DNA of 64,000 nt from Neptunicoccus cionae (GTDB lineage: Bacteria; Pseudomonadota; Alphaproteobacteria; Rhodobacterales; Rhodobacteraceae), in contig NZ_PKOJ01000002.1 in assembly GCF_002860325.1 (NCBI RefSeq), positions 186,001-250,000 on the forward strand, written 5' to 3'. Below the pieces are notes generated by a model. The model saw only the letters and a program-made list of their open reading frames with translations. It did not search any database and had not been told where the DNA came from. Shown in pieces: positions 49,759 through 60,143 of the stretch. Position numbers and translations under genes: made by a program. Numbering within the stretch: the stretch's first letter is position 1; every line of letters starts with the position of its first letter.

Positions 49759-51150
49759 ATGAGCGACACCCGCACAGAAACAGACAGTTTTGGCCCGTTG
49801 GAAGTTCCTTCCGACAAATACTGGGGCGCACAGACCCAGCGCAGCCTGAAGAACTTCCCGATTGGCTGGGAAAAACAGCCGGTTGCTGTGGTTCGTGCCC
49901 TTGGTGTGATCAAGAAAGCCTGTGCGCAGGCGAACAAGGAACTGGGCAAGATTCCCGCCGAACTGGCCGACGCGATGATCGAAGCCGCCGGTGAAGTGGT
50001 AGAAGGCAAGCTCGATGATCACTTCCCGCTGGTGGTCTGGCAGACAGGTTCAGGCACACAGTCCAACATGAACGCAAACGAAGTTGTTTCTAACCGTGCG
50101 ATCGAAATTCTGGGCGGTGAGCTGGGCAGCAAGACACCCGTCCACCCCAACGACCACTGCAACATGGGGCAGTCATCCAACGACACTTTCCCGACTGCCA
50201 TGCACATCTCTGCTGCGATGACAGCCCATGACGTGCTGATCCCCGGTCTGGAGAAGCTGCACGCCGCTCTGGCTGCAAAATCCGAAGCCTTCAAGGACAT
50301 CATCAAGATCGGCCGCACCCACACGCAGGATGCAACGCCCCTGACTCTGGGACAGGAATTCGGCGGCTATGCCTATCAGGTGGAACAGGGCATCAAACGG
50401 GTAAAGCACGCGCTGGAAAACATCTATCCGCTGGCCCAAGGCGGCACCGCCGTGGGCACCGGACTGAACACGCCCAAAGGCTGGGGTGAGATGGTTGCCA
50501 AAAATATGGCCGAGATCACAGGTCTGCCTTTTGTCACCGCCCCGAACAAATTCGAAGCGCTCGCCGCCCATGACGCCCATGTGGAAATGTCCGGTGCGCT
50601 GAAGGTTGTTGCGGCCTCTCTGTTCAAGATTGCCAACGACATCCGTTTGCTTGGTTCCGGCCCCCGCTGTGGTCTGGGCGAGCTGATGCTGCCCGAAAAC
50701 GAGCCGGGTTCGAGCATCATGCCCGGCAAGGTGAACCCTACCCAGTGCGAAGCCCTGACACAGGTTTGCGCCCACGTCTTCGGGAATGACGCAGCCGTCG
50801 GCTTTGCCGGCTCCCAAGGCCACTTTGAACTGAACGTCTACAAGCCGATGATGGCCTATAACGTTTTGCAATCCATGCAGCTTCTGGGCGATGCAGCCGT
50901 GGCCTTCACCGACAACTGTGTCGACGGTATCGAAGCGGACGAAGAGCGGATTTCAAACCTGATGTGGGAAAGCCTGATGCTGGTTACTGCACTGGCACCT
51001 GAGATCGGGTATGACAACGCGACAACCGTTGCCAAAACTGCGCACAAGAACCGCACGACACTGAAGGAAGAGGCTGTGAAGCTCGGCTTTGTGACCGCAG
51101 AACGCTTTGACGAAGTGGTCCAACCTGCGGATATGATCGGCCCCAAGTAA
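49759..51150 (+). CDS. fumC: class II fumarate hydratase
   Basis: The 463-residue enzyme interconverts fumarate and malate in the TCA cycle without a metal cluster. The start ATG 49759 is preceded by CAGGAG; the frame is open to 49693 but the added residues are not FumC. Signatures are [53 protein letters not shown], and the superfamily motif [17 protein letters not shown] with the catalytic Ser. Length is standard. The oxygen-stable class II form fits an aerobic organism. Confidence 0.97.
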   Translation: MSDTRTETDSFGPLEVPSDKYWGAQTQRSLKNFPIGWEKQPVAVVRALGVIKKACAQANKELGKIPAELADAMIEAAGEVVEGKLDDHFPLVVWQTGSGTQSNMNANEVVSNRAIEILGGELGSKTPVHPNDHCNMGQSSNDTFPTAMHISAAMTAHDVLIPGLEKLHAALAAKSEAFKDIIKIGRTHTQDATPLTLGQEFGGYAYQVEQGIKRVKHALENIYPLAQGGTAVGTGLNTPKGWGEMVAKNMAEITGLPFVTAPNKFEALAAHDAHVEMSGALKVVAASLFKIANDIRLLGSGPRCGLGELMLPENEPGSSIMPGKVNPTQCEALTQVCAHVFGNDAAVGFAGSQGHFELNVYKPMMAYNVLQSMQLLGDAAVAFTDNCVDGIEADEERISNLMWESLMLVTALAPEIGYDNATTVAKTAHKNRTTLKEEAVKLGFVTAERFDEVVQPADMIGPK

Positions 51151-51174
51151 GGCTGATCACTCCGCGAACATCAG

Positions 51175-51208
51175 GAGCCGCCCTGCCCCGTGCAGTGGCG
51201 GCTCTTTT
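51175..51208 (+). terminator. terminator after fumC
   Basis: GAGCCGCC (51175-51182) pairs with GGCGGCTC (51197-51204), followed by TTTT (51205-51208). Confidence 0.88.
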
Positions 51209-51304
51209 AATAAAAACCGAATTACTATCAATTTGCGCATTAACGCGATCCACAGCAAAACTCTGTTACGACCAAGGTGAGAAACAGTCAGAACAGGGTG
51301 AGCG

Positions 51305-51550
51305 ATGAAATTTCCTTATAGTTTAGCATCAAAATACACGGGCCGGACTGCCAGTGGAAAACACCCGGACGACAGCAGTGAAGCGCAGGACTTTCCAAAT
51401 ACAGACAGCGAGCGATCCGCTCCTTCCTGTGCCGACTGGTTAGGGACAGGTGTATTACGGGACGAATTCGCTATCAAAAGTGCGGCCTTTGCGTATCGGG
51501 CAGCCCACAGGCATAAGGCAATCGCCTACGGGATAGCCGCCTCCGGATAG
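51305..51550 (+). CDS. possible small hypothetical protein (81 aa)
   Basis: An ATG behind AACAGGGTGAGCG opens an 81-codon frame. The product is polar at the N-terminus (KYTGRTASGKHPDDSSEAQD) with an Ala-rich helical end (FAIKSAAFAYRAAHRHKAIA). No family is recognised, and the only support is the ribosome-binding site and the lack of any other feature here. It could be chance. Confidence 0.3.
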   Translation: MKFPYSLASKYTGRTASGKHPDDSSEAQDFPNTDSERSAPSCADWLGTGVLRDEFAIKSAAFAYRAAHRHKAIAYGIAASG

Positions 51551-51787
51551 ACTGTCCGCAGCACAGCCACCCATGGTGGAGCCGCCCGTTCCAGATGCAA
51601 GGAATGCCCTCAGGTCAATGGCATTTATGCCGATTCAAGTAATGTTAACGGACCCTTGGCGGTTTAATTCTTGTGCAACCCCAGCAGTTGCATTAAGGTT
51701 TTTAGAACAACCCAAGCTTCCGCAAGAGAAGCGTTAAGGGAAGAGGCGGGCAGCAGATTACATCACCAGCATAAGGTGGGAGTCTAT

Positions 51788-51808
51788 CTGCCCAAGGGTA
51801 TCGGGCAG
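51788..51808 (+). promoter_or_regulatory. hairpin covering the ribosome-binding site of the first Hint gene
   Basis: CTGCCC (51788-51793) pairs with GGGCAG (51803-51808), which includes the only Shine-Dalgarno-like string (GGGCAGG) before the TTG start at 51814. If it forms, it would lower translation initiation. Confidence 0.45.
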
Positions 51809-51813
51809 GTAAA

Positions 51814-52878
51814 TTGGCATATTTTACCTTTTTTGAGGTTAACGGCGATCCGTTAAACAGCAGCAGTCTGCGGCTGAAAAAGAGCGGAACAGCTGTTGTT
51901 GAAGACAACGACGGATTCCTACAGTCCGGCGCTGACGATACCGGTGTGCAATTTTCCATCGACGGTGAAGATTTCACGTCTTCCGCTTGGCCAGACTATT
52001 CTTCTACCGGCGACAACGTCGAAATTTTCTCGGCCTATATCAGGGTCAACGGTTCATACGAGCCAGTCACCTTTGCTTATCTGACCGCAAAAAACGACGG
52101 GGTTGACGATAATGTGGATCGCGTCGTCCAACTGTCCGGTCCCGAGTTCACGAAGAATACGTGGCTCTACAACGTCTCGCTTTATAACGGCAACACCGAC
52201 GTTCCCTATAGCTCCATTCCGTCCATCATCTGCTTCACGCCGGGGGCATTGATTACCACCCCGCGCGGGCAGGTTCAGGTACAGGATCTTCAGGTGGGCG
52301 ATCTGGTAATCACAGCCGACAACGGTTTGCAGGCCATCCGCTGGATCGGCCGTAAAAGAATGACCGGCGCACGTTTGCAAGCCTACCCCGAACTGCGCCC
52401 GATCCGCATCCGGAAAGACGCCTTCGGCCCGGGCCAGCCGACACGGGATTTGTGGGTATCGCCGCAACACCGGATGCTTGTGCGTTCCGAACGGGCTACG
52501 CTTGATTTTGGCGAAACCGAAATGCTGCTGCCCGCTAAAGGTTTGCTGAACGACAGCTCCATAACGGTGGACTACGGCATGCGCGAGACGGACTACATCC
52601 ATATCCTGTTTGACCGCCATGAAGTCATTTTTGCCAATGGAACACCAAGCGAAAGCTTCCATCCGGGCCACCACGCGATTGATACAATCGACGATGAAGC
52701 CCGCACTGAACTCTTTGAAATCTTTCCCGAACTGGAGACCACTCCTACAGATTACGGCCCCACAGCGCGGCTTAGTCTGAAGGTACAGGAAACCCGTGCG
52801 TTTATGCGCCGCAGCGGTGGCGGCCTAGCCGCCACTGACGGTGAATTACTTAACGACTCCAATCAGTTCGCTATGTGA
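51814..52878 (+). CDS. Hint-domain protein, first of a tandem pair
   Basis: The 354-residue protein appears to start at TTG 51814 (LAYFTFFEVNGDPLNSSSLR); no in-frame ATG lies nearby upstream. Residues 1-135 are a beta-rich N-terminal domain unique to this copy. The Hint_2-type domain begins at Cys140 (ICFTPGALITTPRGQVQVQD), continues with LQVGDLVITADNGLQAIRWI and DLWVSPQHRMLV, and ends near AKGLLNDSSITVDY. Unlike inteins it lacks a C-terminal His-Asn plus nucleophile, so it may cleave or not splice. Such proteins are frequent in Roseobacter genomes and probably exported. It precedes a paralogue. Confidence 0.82.
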   Translation: MAYFTFFEVNGDPLNSSSLRLKKSGTAVVEDNDGFLQSGADDTGVQFSIDGEDFTSSAWPDYSSTGDNVEIFSAYIRVNGSYEPVTFAYLTAKNDGVDDNVDRVVQLSGPEFTKNTWLYNVSLYNGNTDVPYSSIPSIICFTPGALITTPRGQVQVQDLQVGDLVITADNGLQAIRWIGRKRMTGARLQAYPELRPIRIRKDAFGPGQPTRDLWVSPQHRMLVRSERATLDFGETEMLLPAKGLLNDSSITVDYGMRETDYIHILFDRHEVIFANGTPSESFHPGHHAIDTIDDEARTELFEIFPELETTPTDYGPTARLSLKVQETRAFMRRSGGGLAATDGELLNDSNQFAM

Positions 52879-53057
52879 CCAGAAAGACTCTATCCGGTGA
52901 AAACACATGCGATAAGGAATTTACAGAATTGAACACTTCCCTGCCTTGGCGCAGGATGGGTTCATAAAACGATCCGGCAAAAGCTGGGCAGACATGAGGC
53001 AGGCGATAACGTCCCCGCGACGAGGCGGGGACGGCATCCCGAACAGACAGGTGTGAT

Positions 53058-54014
53058 GTGAACATCACGTTTTACGAAACTCTGGGTCGCCCCGGGGCGG
53101 ACCTTGATTGCACAATCTTGAAACAAGGCACCGGACACCTTTCCGTTGCCTCCGATACTTTTTTGAATTCCGTTGCTCCGCAAGCTGGTTGCCAGATCGA
53201 AGGTGTGGACTACCGCATTTGTGGCGCGGATCAGGGTTTCGTCTGGGGCGGCACCGTCAATCCGGACCGCCGTGACCAGCGACGGGTGGAATTTGCTGAA
53301 CTCCGACGGCAGGATGGCAAGCCCAGCCCGCCCCGCATAATACTGACCAAAGGCTACGTCGCACGGGGCGAGGCGATTTGCGAGATATCAAAGAGCAGTG
53401 AAACAGCTGCTTTTGCGGCAGACGGTATGGTCTGCTTTACACAGGGCTGCCGGATACTGACAGCCTTTGGCGATCTCCCGATAGAACACCTGCAAGTCGG
53501 GGATCTGGTCCACACCGTGGACAACGGTTTGCAACCGGTTCGCTGGATCGGGTCGCGTGACGTTTCCCGCGCGCGCATCGACGCTGCACCGCACCTCTGC
53601 CCCGTACTGATCCGCCGCGACGCCTTTGGGCCGGGTTTGCCGTCAAATGACATCCGCGTATCCCAGAAGCACCGGATGGTGCTGGAAACACCCGAAATCA
53701 CCAAAGTTTTCGGATCGGGAGGCATCCTTGCCCCCGCTTCGGTTCTGGCAAGCGACAGCACGATCCTGCTGGACCCTGCCCCGAAGGACACCCGCTACAT
53801 TCATCTGTTGTTTGACGAGCACCAAATCGTTTTCGCCGATGGCATTCCCGCAGAGAGCTTCTATCCCTGCCCCAACGGCTTGATGTCCCTGACACCGGAA
53901 GGACGGGCCGGAATCTTCGAGATCATGCCGGAACTTTCAGAGCATCCGCTGCTTTATGGTCCAAGCGCACGGCCCCTGTTGCCAAGCAGGCTCAAACAGA
54001 TCCTTGCTGCGTGA
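53058..54014 (+). CDS. Hint-domain protein, second of a tandem pair
   Basis: The 318-residue protein starts at GTG 53058 (MNITFYETLG in mature reading), with AGGTG just upstream. The N-terminal 120 residues differ from the first copy. The Hint domain opens at Cys126 (MVCFTQGCRILTAFGDLPIE), followed by HLQVGDLVHTVDNGLQPVRW and DIRVSQKHRMVLETP. DTRYIHLLFDEHQIVFADGI near 240 matches the equivalent HILFDRHEVIFANGT of the first gene, so the pair arose by duplication followed by N-terminal divergence. It shares the TGATG junction with the ribbon-helix-helix gene. Confidence 0.82.
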   Translation: MNITFYETLGRPGADLDCTILKQGTGHLSVASDTFLNSVAPQAGCQIEGVDYRICGADQGFVWGGTVNPDRRDQRRVEFAELRRQDGKPSPPRIILTKGYVARGEAICEISKSSETAAFAADGMVCFTQGCRILTAFGDLPIEHLQVGDLVHTVDNGLQPVRWIGSRDVSRARIDAAPHLCPVLIRRDAFGPGLPSNDIRVSQKHRMVLETPEITKVFGSGGILAPASVLASDSTILLDPAPKDTRYIHLLFDEHQIVFADGIPAESFYPCPNGLMSLTPEGRAGIFEIMPELSEHPLLYGPSARPLLPSRLKQILAA

Positions 54015-54247
54015 TGGCGTATGACCGCCCGCGCAAACACTCCCTGTCATTGAAAGGTCACCGCACCAGCGTTTCGCTGGAGCAGGAGTTCTGGGACGGG
54101 TTTCGTGCCATTGCACAGTCAGAGGGCGTTGCGCTCAACGCGCTGGCGGCGCGGATTGATGCCGAGCGGGGGATAGACTGCGGTCTGGCTTCAGCTATCC
54201 GCCTGTTTGTGTTCCGCTGGTACCGGGATCACGGCGCGTTAGACTAA
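54014..54247 (+). CDS. ribbon-helix-helix domain protein
   Basis: The 77-residue protein starts at ATG 54014, in a TGATG junction with the preceding Hint gene. It matches the RHH_4-type domain (PF13467): KHSLSLKGHRTSVSLEQEFW, then LNALAARIDAERGIDCGLAS and AIRLFVFRWYRDHG. Proteins of this type are sometimes annotated as arylsulfate-sulfotransferase-associated, which is not informative. It may bind DNA as a dimer. Its 3' end overlaps the convergent P450 gene by 53 bp. Confidence 0.82.
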   Translation: MAYDRPRKHSLSLKGHRTSVSLEQEFWDGFRAIAQSEGVALNALAARIDAERGIDCGLASAIRLFVFRWYRDHGALD

Positions 54248-55598
54248 GGTGAATGCCGTCCTGCGCGCGAACGGTCAGATGAGCGGCAGGCACGGGAATT
54301 TTGCCCGCGACAGGATCGAACCGGAAAGATTTGACCAGCATCGCCAGCAGTAACACCCCTTCGACCATAGCAAACCCAGCACCGGTACAGACCCGAGGCC
54401 CCGATGAAAACGGGATGTATGCCTCGCGCGCAGGGGTTTTGGTTTCCGGCCTATCCCAACGGTCCGGATCGAACACATCCGGCTTGTCCCAGAACCGCTG
54501 ATGGCGGCCCAGATGCCACGGGGAAATCACGATCTGGCTGCCAACCTTGATACTGCGCTTGCGAAAGGTCTCTGGTCTTAGGTTCTCTCGCACCATCATG
54601 GGCACAGGGGGATAAAGCCGCAGCGCTTCGCGGAAGACGTTGCGGGTGAAGGGCATTTTTGACAGGTTCTTGAAGGTGAAATCACCCTCTGCACTGGCCG
54701 CTCTGGCCTCGGCTGCGACGCGATCTTGGGCATCTGCGTCCATTGCCAGCAGGTAAAGCGTCCACGCCAGCGCCGAGGCGGAGGTTTCATGCCCTGCGAG
54801 AAAGAAGATCGCCACCTGATCCACCATTTCCGCGCCGCTGAATTTCTCGCCCGTCAGGGGGTCGGCGGTGGTCATGATCTTGGTGGCCAGATCTTCAGGA
54901 GCCGTGCCAGCGGCAATCTGGGCTGTGCGCTCGTCCGTGAGCTTGGTCAGCAGAGCGCGGATCTTTGCGCTGGTTTCCTTGGTGCTGCTGCGCTGGAAAG
55001 CGGGCATCCAGCGAGGCATCTTAAAAAAGCTCGCCACATTCATCAGGGGCTGGGTGCGTTGATAATCGCGGAAGTTTTCAAACACACTGCTGGCGTCATC
55101 GTCGGTGATCGGGATGGAAAACAGGGTGCGGAATATAACATCGGCCGCCAGCTTGGAAGTCTGCGCTTCAACCTCTACCGGAGCACCAGTTGCAAGCGGC
55201 GTCAGACGCGCCACCGCGTCATGGCCCGCATCCCGCATCGAAGGGAACACATCGCGAAGCCGCCCCCCTTCGAAAGCAGGGTCGATGATACGCCGTTGAC
55301 GCTTCCACTTCTCTCCGTTCGAGACAAAAACCCCATCCCCCAAAAGCGAGTAAAGCGCACCGCGAATGATCTCCGATTTCGGGAAATCGTCGGGACGTTC
55401 GTTCAGCACGGTTTTCACCAGTTCCGGCTGGTTCACGAAATAGCTGCGAAAGAATGGCATGCGAAATTCTGCCATCCATGCACGGTAGAGCCGTTCGGGC
55501 TGGCTGGCGAAAATATCTTTCCGGAACAGTTGGATATGCTGCCAAAGCGAGACTTTTTCGGGCCGCGATGCGGGTTTCGGGGGGGTGTAATCGGTCAT
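54195..55598 (-). CDS. cytochrome P450
   Basis: The 467-residue enzyme has the I-helix AGHETSASALAWTLY, the K-helix E-x-x-R in FREALRLYPPVPMM, the PERF-like FDPDRWDRPE, and the heme-binding loop FSSGPRVCTGAGFAMVE with its Cys. The sequence is soluble and full-length, resembling bacterial CYP fatty acid/terpene oxygenases, but the substrate cannot be told. Its start overlaps the stop of the upstream hydrolase gene (ATGA). No ferredoxin or reductase gene is nearby, so electrons come from elsewhere. Confidence 0.96.
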   Translation of the reverse strand: MTDYTPPKPASRPEKVSLWQHIQLFRKDIFASQPERLYRAWMAEFRMPFFRSYFVNQPELVKTVLNERPDDFPKSEIIRGALYSLLGDGVFVSNGEKWKRQRRIIDPAFEGGRLRDVFPSMRDAGHDAVARLTPLATGAPVEVEAQTSKLAADVIFRTLFSIPITDDDASSVFENFRDYQRTQPLMNVASFFKMPRWMPAFQRSSTKETSAKIRALLTKLTDERTAQIAAGTAPEDLATKIMTTADPLTGEKFSGAEMVDQVAIFFLAGHETSASALAWTLYLLAMDADAQDRVAAEARAASAEGDFTFKNLSKMPFTRNVFREALRLYPPVPMMVRENLRPETFRKRSIKVGSQIVISPWHLGRHQRFWDKPDVFDPDRWDRPETKTPAREAYIPFSSGPRVCTGAGFAMVEGVLLLAMLVKSFRFDPVAGKIPVPAAHLTVRAQDGIHLSLTRRDPGTSGTQTGG

Positions 55599-56815
55599 GT
55601 AGACTGGCTTGTGTGGGGGTTCACGGCACGGGCAATGCGCGAGGGCGAATGACTGCGATGGGCAAAACGGTCCCCCAGAAACTGCGGTCCTGCGGTGATT
55701 TTGAAATAGTCGTAATCTTTGGGCAGATCGAAGGCACAGAGATACTGGAAGTGAAGGCGGAAAAAACGGCGGTGGAGCTCTTTTCGTTTGGCCTCTGACA
55801 GGGTTTGCGTGAAGGCCGCTGAAAGGACCAAAGGGTGCAACTGGCCGGTTTCAGGGGCCACGCCTGACACGGCCACCGGATCGCAGAGCGCAAAGGTCGC
55901 CCCGTCACCGGGGGCAGAGACATCCACCCATGACAGGCGGTTTTGCTGGCAGAGGTAATTCAGATCGGCCCGTAACCGCGATGCGTTTCGCAGGAAGCTG
56001 ACCATCGGGATCACCTGCCCCAATGTCAGCAAGCCGAGGCACGGACCATTGGCAGGCACCCTGCCCTGACGCAGCAGATCCGCAAGGATGCTGACCGCAA
56101 GGTGCGCACCGGAGGAATGGCCGACCACGAGGACTTCATCCACGTCAGACCGCATAGCCTGTGCAATCCGGTCGGTAAATTCGGCCATCCGCGCCTCTAG
56201 CTCTGGCGGGTTTTCCCCTTTATAGCGGGCGGAGTAGCCGTAATCGTGCATCAGGTAATAGGCGAAAAGCTTCGCATCCTTACGTTTGAACCAGACCAGA
56301 ACACCACAAACGATCGCCGCGCCCAGCACCACGCCAGCCCCCCAATGCAGATAAAGCGCTGACAGGTAAAAGGCCGCGCCCCCCAGAGCCAGCGCCAGCA
56401 GCAGTTGCACCAACAGCATCGCCACAGGGTACAGCGCGGCCAAAACGGGACCGATCCGCAGTTTCATAAGACCAAACAAGGCACCGGAGCCGATATACTC
56501 CCATGCAGTTGACAGCAGCAGCAGATAGGTTCGGGGAATATTCTGGTCCATCGAGCTTTGGACGATGTCCGCCCAGAAAAGAATCTCCGCTTGTGTTTCC
56601 GTTTTCTGCCCGTCGATTTCTGCGCTGATCCCCCAGCCGAAATTCTTGGCTCCCTTGGACTTGGGCTTCATTTCAAGGGAATAGCCGGATATTGCTGCCT
56701 GCTCTGCGCCTTCCTTGCGGTAAAGCTCGCGATAGCGGCGAGGCGGCACGGGATCGTAGCCGGGGATATAGAATAACTGGCGTGTCCGGACGCTGTGCTG
56801 TGCCTCTTCGGGCAT
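55595..56815 (-). CDS. membrane-embedded alpha/beta hydrolase
   Basis: The 406-residue protein has two or three transmembrane helices in the middle (MLLVQLLLALALGGAAFYLS, then HWGAGVVLGAAIVCGVLVWF) after a soluble N-terminal part that begins QLFYIPGYDPVPP. The C-terminal half carries the nucleophile elbow G232-H-S234-S-G236 (VLVVGHSSGAHLAV) of alpha/beta hydrolases and later WVDVSAPGDGATFA with a possible acid. It could be a lipase or esterase. It is co-transcribed with the P450, so both may act on one lipid-like substrate; that is inference. Confidence 0.78.
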   Translation of the reverse strand: MPEEAQHSVRTRQLFYIPGYDPVPPRRYRELYRKEGAEQAAISGYSLEMKPKSKGAKNFGWGISAEIDGQKTETQAEILFWADIVQSSMDQNIPRTYLLLLSTAWEYIGSGALFGLMKLRIGPVLAALYPVAMLLVQLLLALALGGAAFYLSALYLHWGAGVVLGAAIVCGVLVWFKRKDAKLFAYYLMHDYGYSARYKGENPPELEARMAEFTDRIAQAMRSDVDEVLVVGHSSGAHLAVSILADLLRQGRVPANGPCLGLLTLGQVIPMVSFLRNASRLRADLNYLCQQNRLSWVDVSAPGDGATFALCDPVAVSGVAPETGQLHPLVLSAAFTQTLSEAKRKELHRRFFRLHFQYLCAFDLPKDYDYFKITAGPQFLGDRFAHRSHSPSRIARAVNPHTSQST

Positions 56816-56891
56816 TTTGAAAACCTGATACTGCTAAATCACGACGGAAGTCTGCCTACTATAGTCGGAAAATCCAGCAATAATAAGGCAT

Positions 56892-57644
56892 TTATCCGAT
56901 GCGTGCCAAAGCGGGGAAGGTTTCAAGCAGCCAGTAAGAAAACACCGAGAAGAGATCAAAGACAAGCATCAGACCGACACCGATTAACAAAGCGCCCATA
57001 ATCTTTTCGATCAAAGCCATATGACGTTTGAACCGGTTCATAATCACAACAGCGCGGTTAATGTAGATGGCAGCAAGGATAAACGGCAGGCCAAGACCAA
57101 GCGCATAGAAAGCCATCAGCGTGGTGCCCCGCGCGATAGAGCCGTCTTGCGCGGCGACCGACAGGATCGCCCCGAGGATCGGGCCGATGCAGGGTGTCCA
57201 GCCAAAGGCGAAGGCCAGGCCAAGGATATAGGCGCCAAACGCGCTGCCGCCCTGATCCCCCGCATCAATCCGTGCCTCCCGATAGAGGAACGGCAGGCGG
57301 ATCAATCCGATGAAATGCAGACCGAACAGGATGATAACGGCACCGGCCACGATGCCAAAAGCCCGCTGGTTCTGCAAAAACATCTGCCCCAGCAAGGATG
57401 ACGTAAAGCCAAGGAAGATAAAGACGGTGGACAGGCCAAGGGCAAAGAAAATTGCAGCCGTAATGACAGGGCGGCGTGATTTGGTGCCTTCGGTCATATC
57501 CGCCATGGAAATTCCGCCCATATAAGCGATGTAGGGCGGAACAATCGGCAGGACGCAGGGGCTGAGAAAGGAAATCACACCGGCCAGCAGCGCGACGAGA
57601 AGCGAGGGCAGCAGGGCTGCGTCTATGACATCAATACCAAACAT
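56892..57644 (-). CDS. ccdA: CcdA thiol-disulfide transporter
   Basis: The 250-residue protein carries reductant across the inner membrane for cytochrome c maturation and related periplasmic pathways. It shows six transmembrane helices with the two redox cysteines in SFLSPCVLPIVPPYIAYM and FGWTPCIGPILGA, plus FLGFTSSLLGQMFLQNQR. No N- or C-terminal DsbD domains are present, so it is the short CcdA type. Its start faces the TusA-family gene divergently. Confidence 0.94.
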   Translation of the reverse strand: MFGIDVIDAALLPSLLVALLAGVISFLSPCVLPIVPPYIAYMGGISMADMTEGTKSRRPVITAAIFFALGLSTVFIFLGFTSSLLGQMFLQNQRAFGIVAGAVIILFGLHFIGLIRLPFLYREARIDAGDQGGSAFGAYILGLAFAFGWTPCIGPILGAILSVAAQDGSIARGTTLMAFYALGLGLPFILAAIYINRAVVIMNRFKRHMALIEKIMGALLIGVGLMLVFDLFSVFSYWLLETFPALARIG

Positions 57645-57736
57645 ACCCCTGCTCTACGCGAACGGCAGGCTTGCGTCATCAATCATTTGATCACGCTTGC
57701 GTGGACTTTTGCAACAAAGCGGATTATCTGGCGGTT

Positions 57737-57976
57737 ATGACCTTTGATGCCGAAGTTGACGCAACCGGATTGCTCTGCCCCCTGCCCGTCCTGAAGGCGC
57801 GCAAACGCCTGCTGGCGTTGCAATCGGGGCAGGTCCTTAGGGTGCGGGCGGATGATCCCGCGGCTGTGATCGACATGCCCCATTTCTGCGCTGAACAGGG
57901 CCACAAACTGGTGGCCAGTCACGAGGAAACCGGCGCGAACGGCATTGTGCAAATTTACCTGATCGCCAAAGGTTAA
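57737..57976 (+). CDS. TusA/SirA-family sulfurtransferase-like protein
   Basis: The 79-residue protein (ATG 57737) has the family motif LLCPLPVLKARKRL with the reactive Cys at the CPxP position, then LRVRADDPAAVIDMPHFCAE, with a second Cys in HFC that is common in this branch. A longer frame to 57671 has no ribosome-binding site. TusA proteins relay sulfur for tRNA thiolation or molybdenum cofactor sulfuration. It overlaps the convergent Lrp gene by 4 bp. Confidence 0.9.
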   Translation: MTFDAEVDATGLLCPLPVLKARKRLLALQSGQVLRVRADDPAAVIDMPHFCAEQGHKLVASHEETGANGIVQIYLIAKG

Positions 57977-58428
57977 AGCAGTAGCGGGCTTGTTTCCTCG
58001 CTTAACAAGACATTGGAATCCACTGCCCCGGCCCCCGGCAATGTCATAATCCGACGGCGCAACACCCTTTCAAAATCCGCAATGTCACGGGCGACCACCT
58101 TTAGCCGGTAGTCATAGAGCCCCAGAACATGCTGCACCACCTGCACTTCGGGAATGGCGGTAACGGCCCTTTCAAAGTCTTCCACGCTCACGCGGCCTCG
58201 TGTGGCGAGTTTGATGCCTAGAAAAACGGTGACGCCAAACCCCAACGCTTCCTGATTCAGGCGGATGCTGCGGCCTATGATGACACCATTGTCTTCCAGC
58301 TTGCGAATCCGGCGCCAGCAGGCCGGTTGGGACAGGCCGACCCGCTTGGCCACAGCCGCCGCATTGAGCGAACCGTCTTTTTGAAGCGTGCGCAGAATGG
58401 CACGGTCGGTATCATCCAGATCCATCAT
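57973..58428 (-). CDS. Lrp/AsnC-family regulator, second of a tandem pair
   Basis: The 151-residue protein has the Lrp helix-turn-helix (DDTDRAILRTLQKDGSLNAA, then KRVGLSQPACWRRIRKLEDN) and the RAM effector domain (VTVFLGIKLATRGRVSVEDF, VVQHVLGLYDYRLKVVARDI). It overlaps the upstream Lrp gene by 4 bp. The two share about the same layout but differ in effector-pocket sequence, so they may form heteromers or sense different amino acids. Confidence 0.93.
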   Translation of the reverse strand: MMDLDDTDRAILRTLQKDGSLNAAAVAKRVGLSQPACWRRIRKLEDNGVIIGRSIRLNQEALGFGVTVFLGIKLATRGRVSVEDFERAVTAIPEVQVVQHVLGLYDYRLKVVARDIADFERVLRRRIMTLPGAGAVDSNVLLSEETSPLLL

Positions 58429-58886
58429 AGCGGCAGGATATCCGAATTCTTGAGGTTGGAAATCAGCATCAAAGCCTCGATATCCGCGATATGGGGCAAG
58501 GCCAGAAGATGCGTGCGGTAAATATCCTGATAATGGGCCATATCCCGCGCCAGCACGTTCAGACGCACGTCTACACGGCCCAGAAAGGTCTGGATTTCGT
58601 TCACTTCGGGGATTTTACGGGCTTCTGCGATAAAGACGTCAAAGGCATTGCTTTGGGTTTTGTCGAGTGTGATCCGCAAGGAAACCTCGACTTCGTAACC
58701 TAGCGCCTTGGGGTCAATGCGGATGTCGCGGCCAAGAATAACGCCCGCTGTTTCCAGCCGCTCGATCCGCCGCCAGCAGGACGCCGTGGTCAATCCGGCC
58801 TGTTCAGCCAGTTGCGCCGTGCTTGCGGCGGGGTCATGCTGCATAAGTCGCAGCAGTTTTCTGTCGGTATCGTCTACATTCTGCAT
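58425..58886 (-). CDS. Lrp/AsnC-family regulator, first of a tandem pair
   Basis: The 153-residue form starts at ATG 58886 (MQNVDDTDRKLLRLMQHDPA). The DNA-binding part includes LAEQAGLTTASCWRRIERLE and the RAM domain EVEVSLRITLDKTQSNAFDV with FLGRVDVRLNVLARDMAHYQ. A frame upstream of 58886 exists but lacks the domain start. It is divergent from ilvC, so control of branched-chain amino acid synthesis or of their own operon is a reasonable hypothesis. Confidence 0.93.
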   Translation of the reverse strand: MQNVDDTDRKLLRLMQHDPAASTAQLAEQAGLTTASCWRRIERLETAGVILGRDIRIDPKALGYEVEVSLRITLDKTQSNAFDVFIAEARKIPEVNEIQTFLGRVDVRLNVLARDMAHYQDIYRTHLLALPHIADIEALMLISNLKNSDILPL

Positions 58887-58912
58887 GAAAAATTCATTAC
58901 AGACAGATCTCC

Positions 58913-60038
<1,126 letters not shown>

Positions 60039-60069
60039 ACACGGGATTTACGTGTTTGACGATTAAAGG

Positions 60070-60099
60070 AAGGGCATCGCAGGCGGTGCCCTTTCTTTC
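60070..60099 (+). terminator. terminator after ilvC
   Basis: AAGGGCA (60070-60076) pairs with TGCCCTT (60087-60093) and is followed by a T-rich tract (TCTTTCTTT). Confidence 0.82.
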
Positions 60100-60143
60100 T
60101 TTCATCTTTACCATATTTTAACTGAAATTTTTAAAGAGAGCAG

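Noticed and set aside
49672-50022. Upstream extension of the TPR protein frame
   Set aside because: It overlaps fumC head-on; the ATG at 49671 is the last one outside fumC and starts the conserved part.
53011-53032. Hairpin GTCCCCGC/GCGGGGAC between the two Hint genes
   Set aside because: Stem is good but there is no T tract; it could be a weak terminator or an RNA structure, so it is not listed as a terminator.
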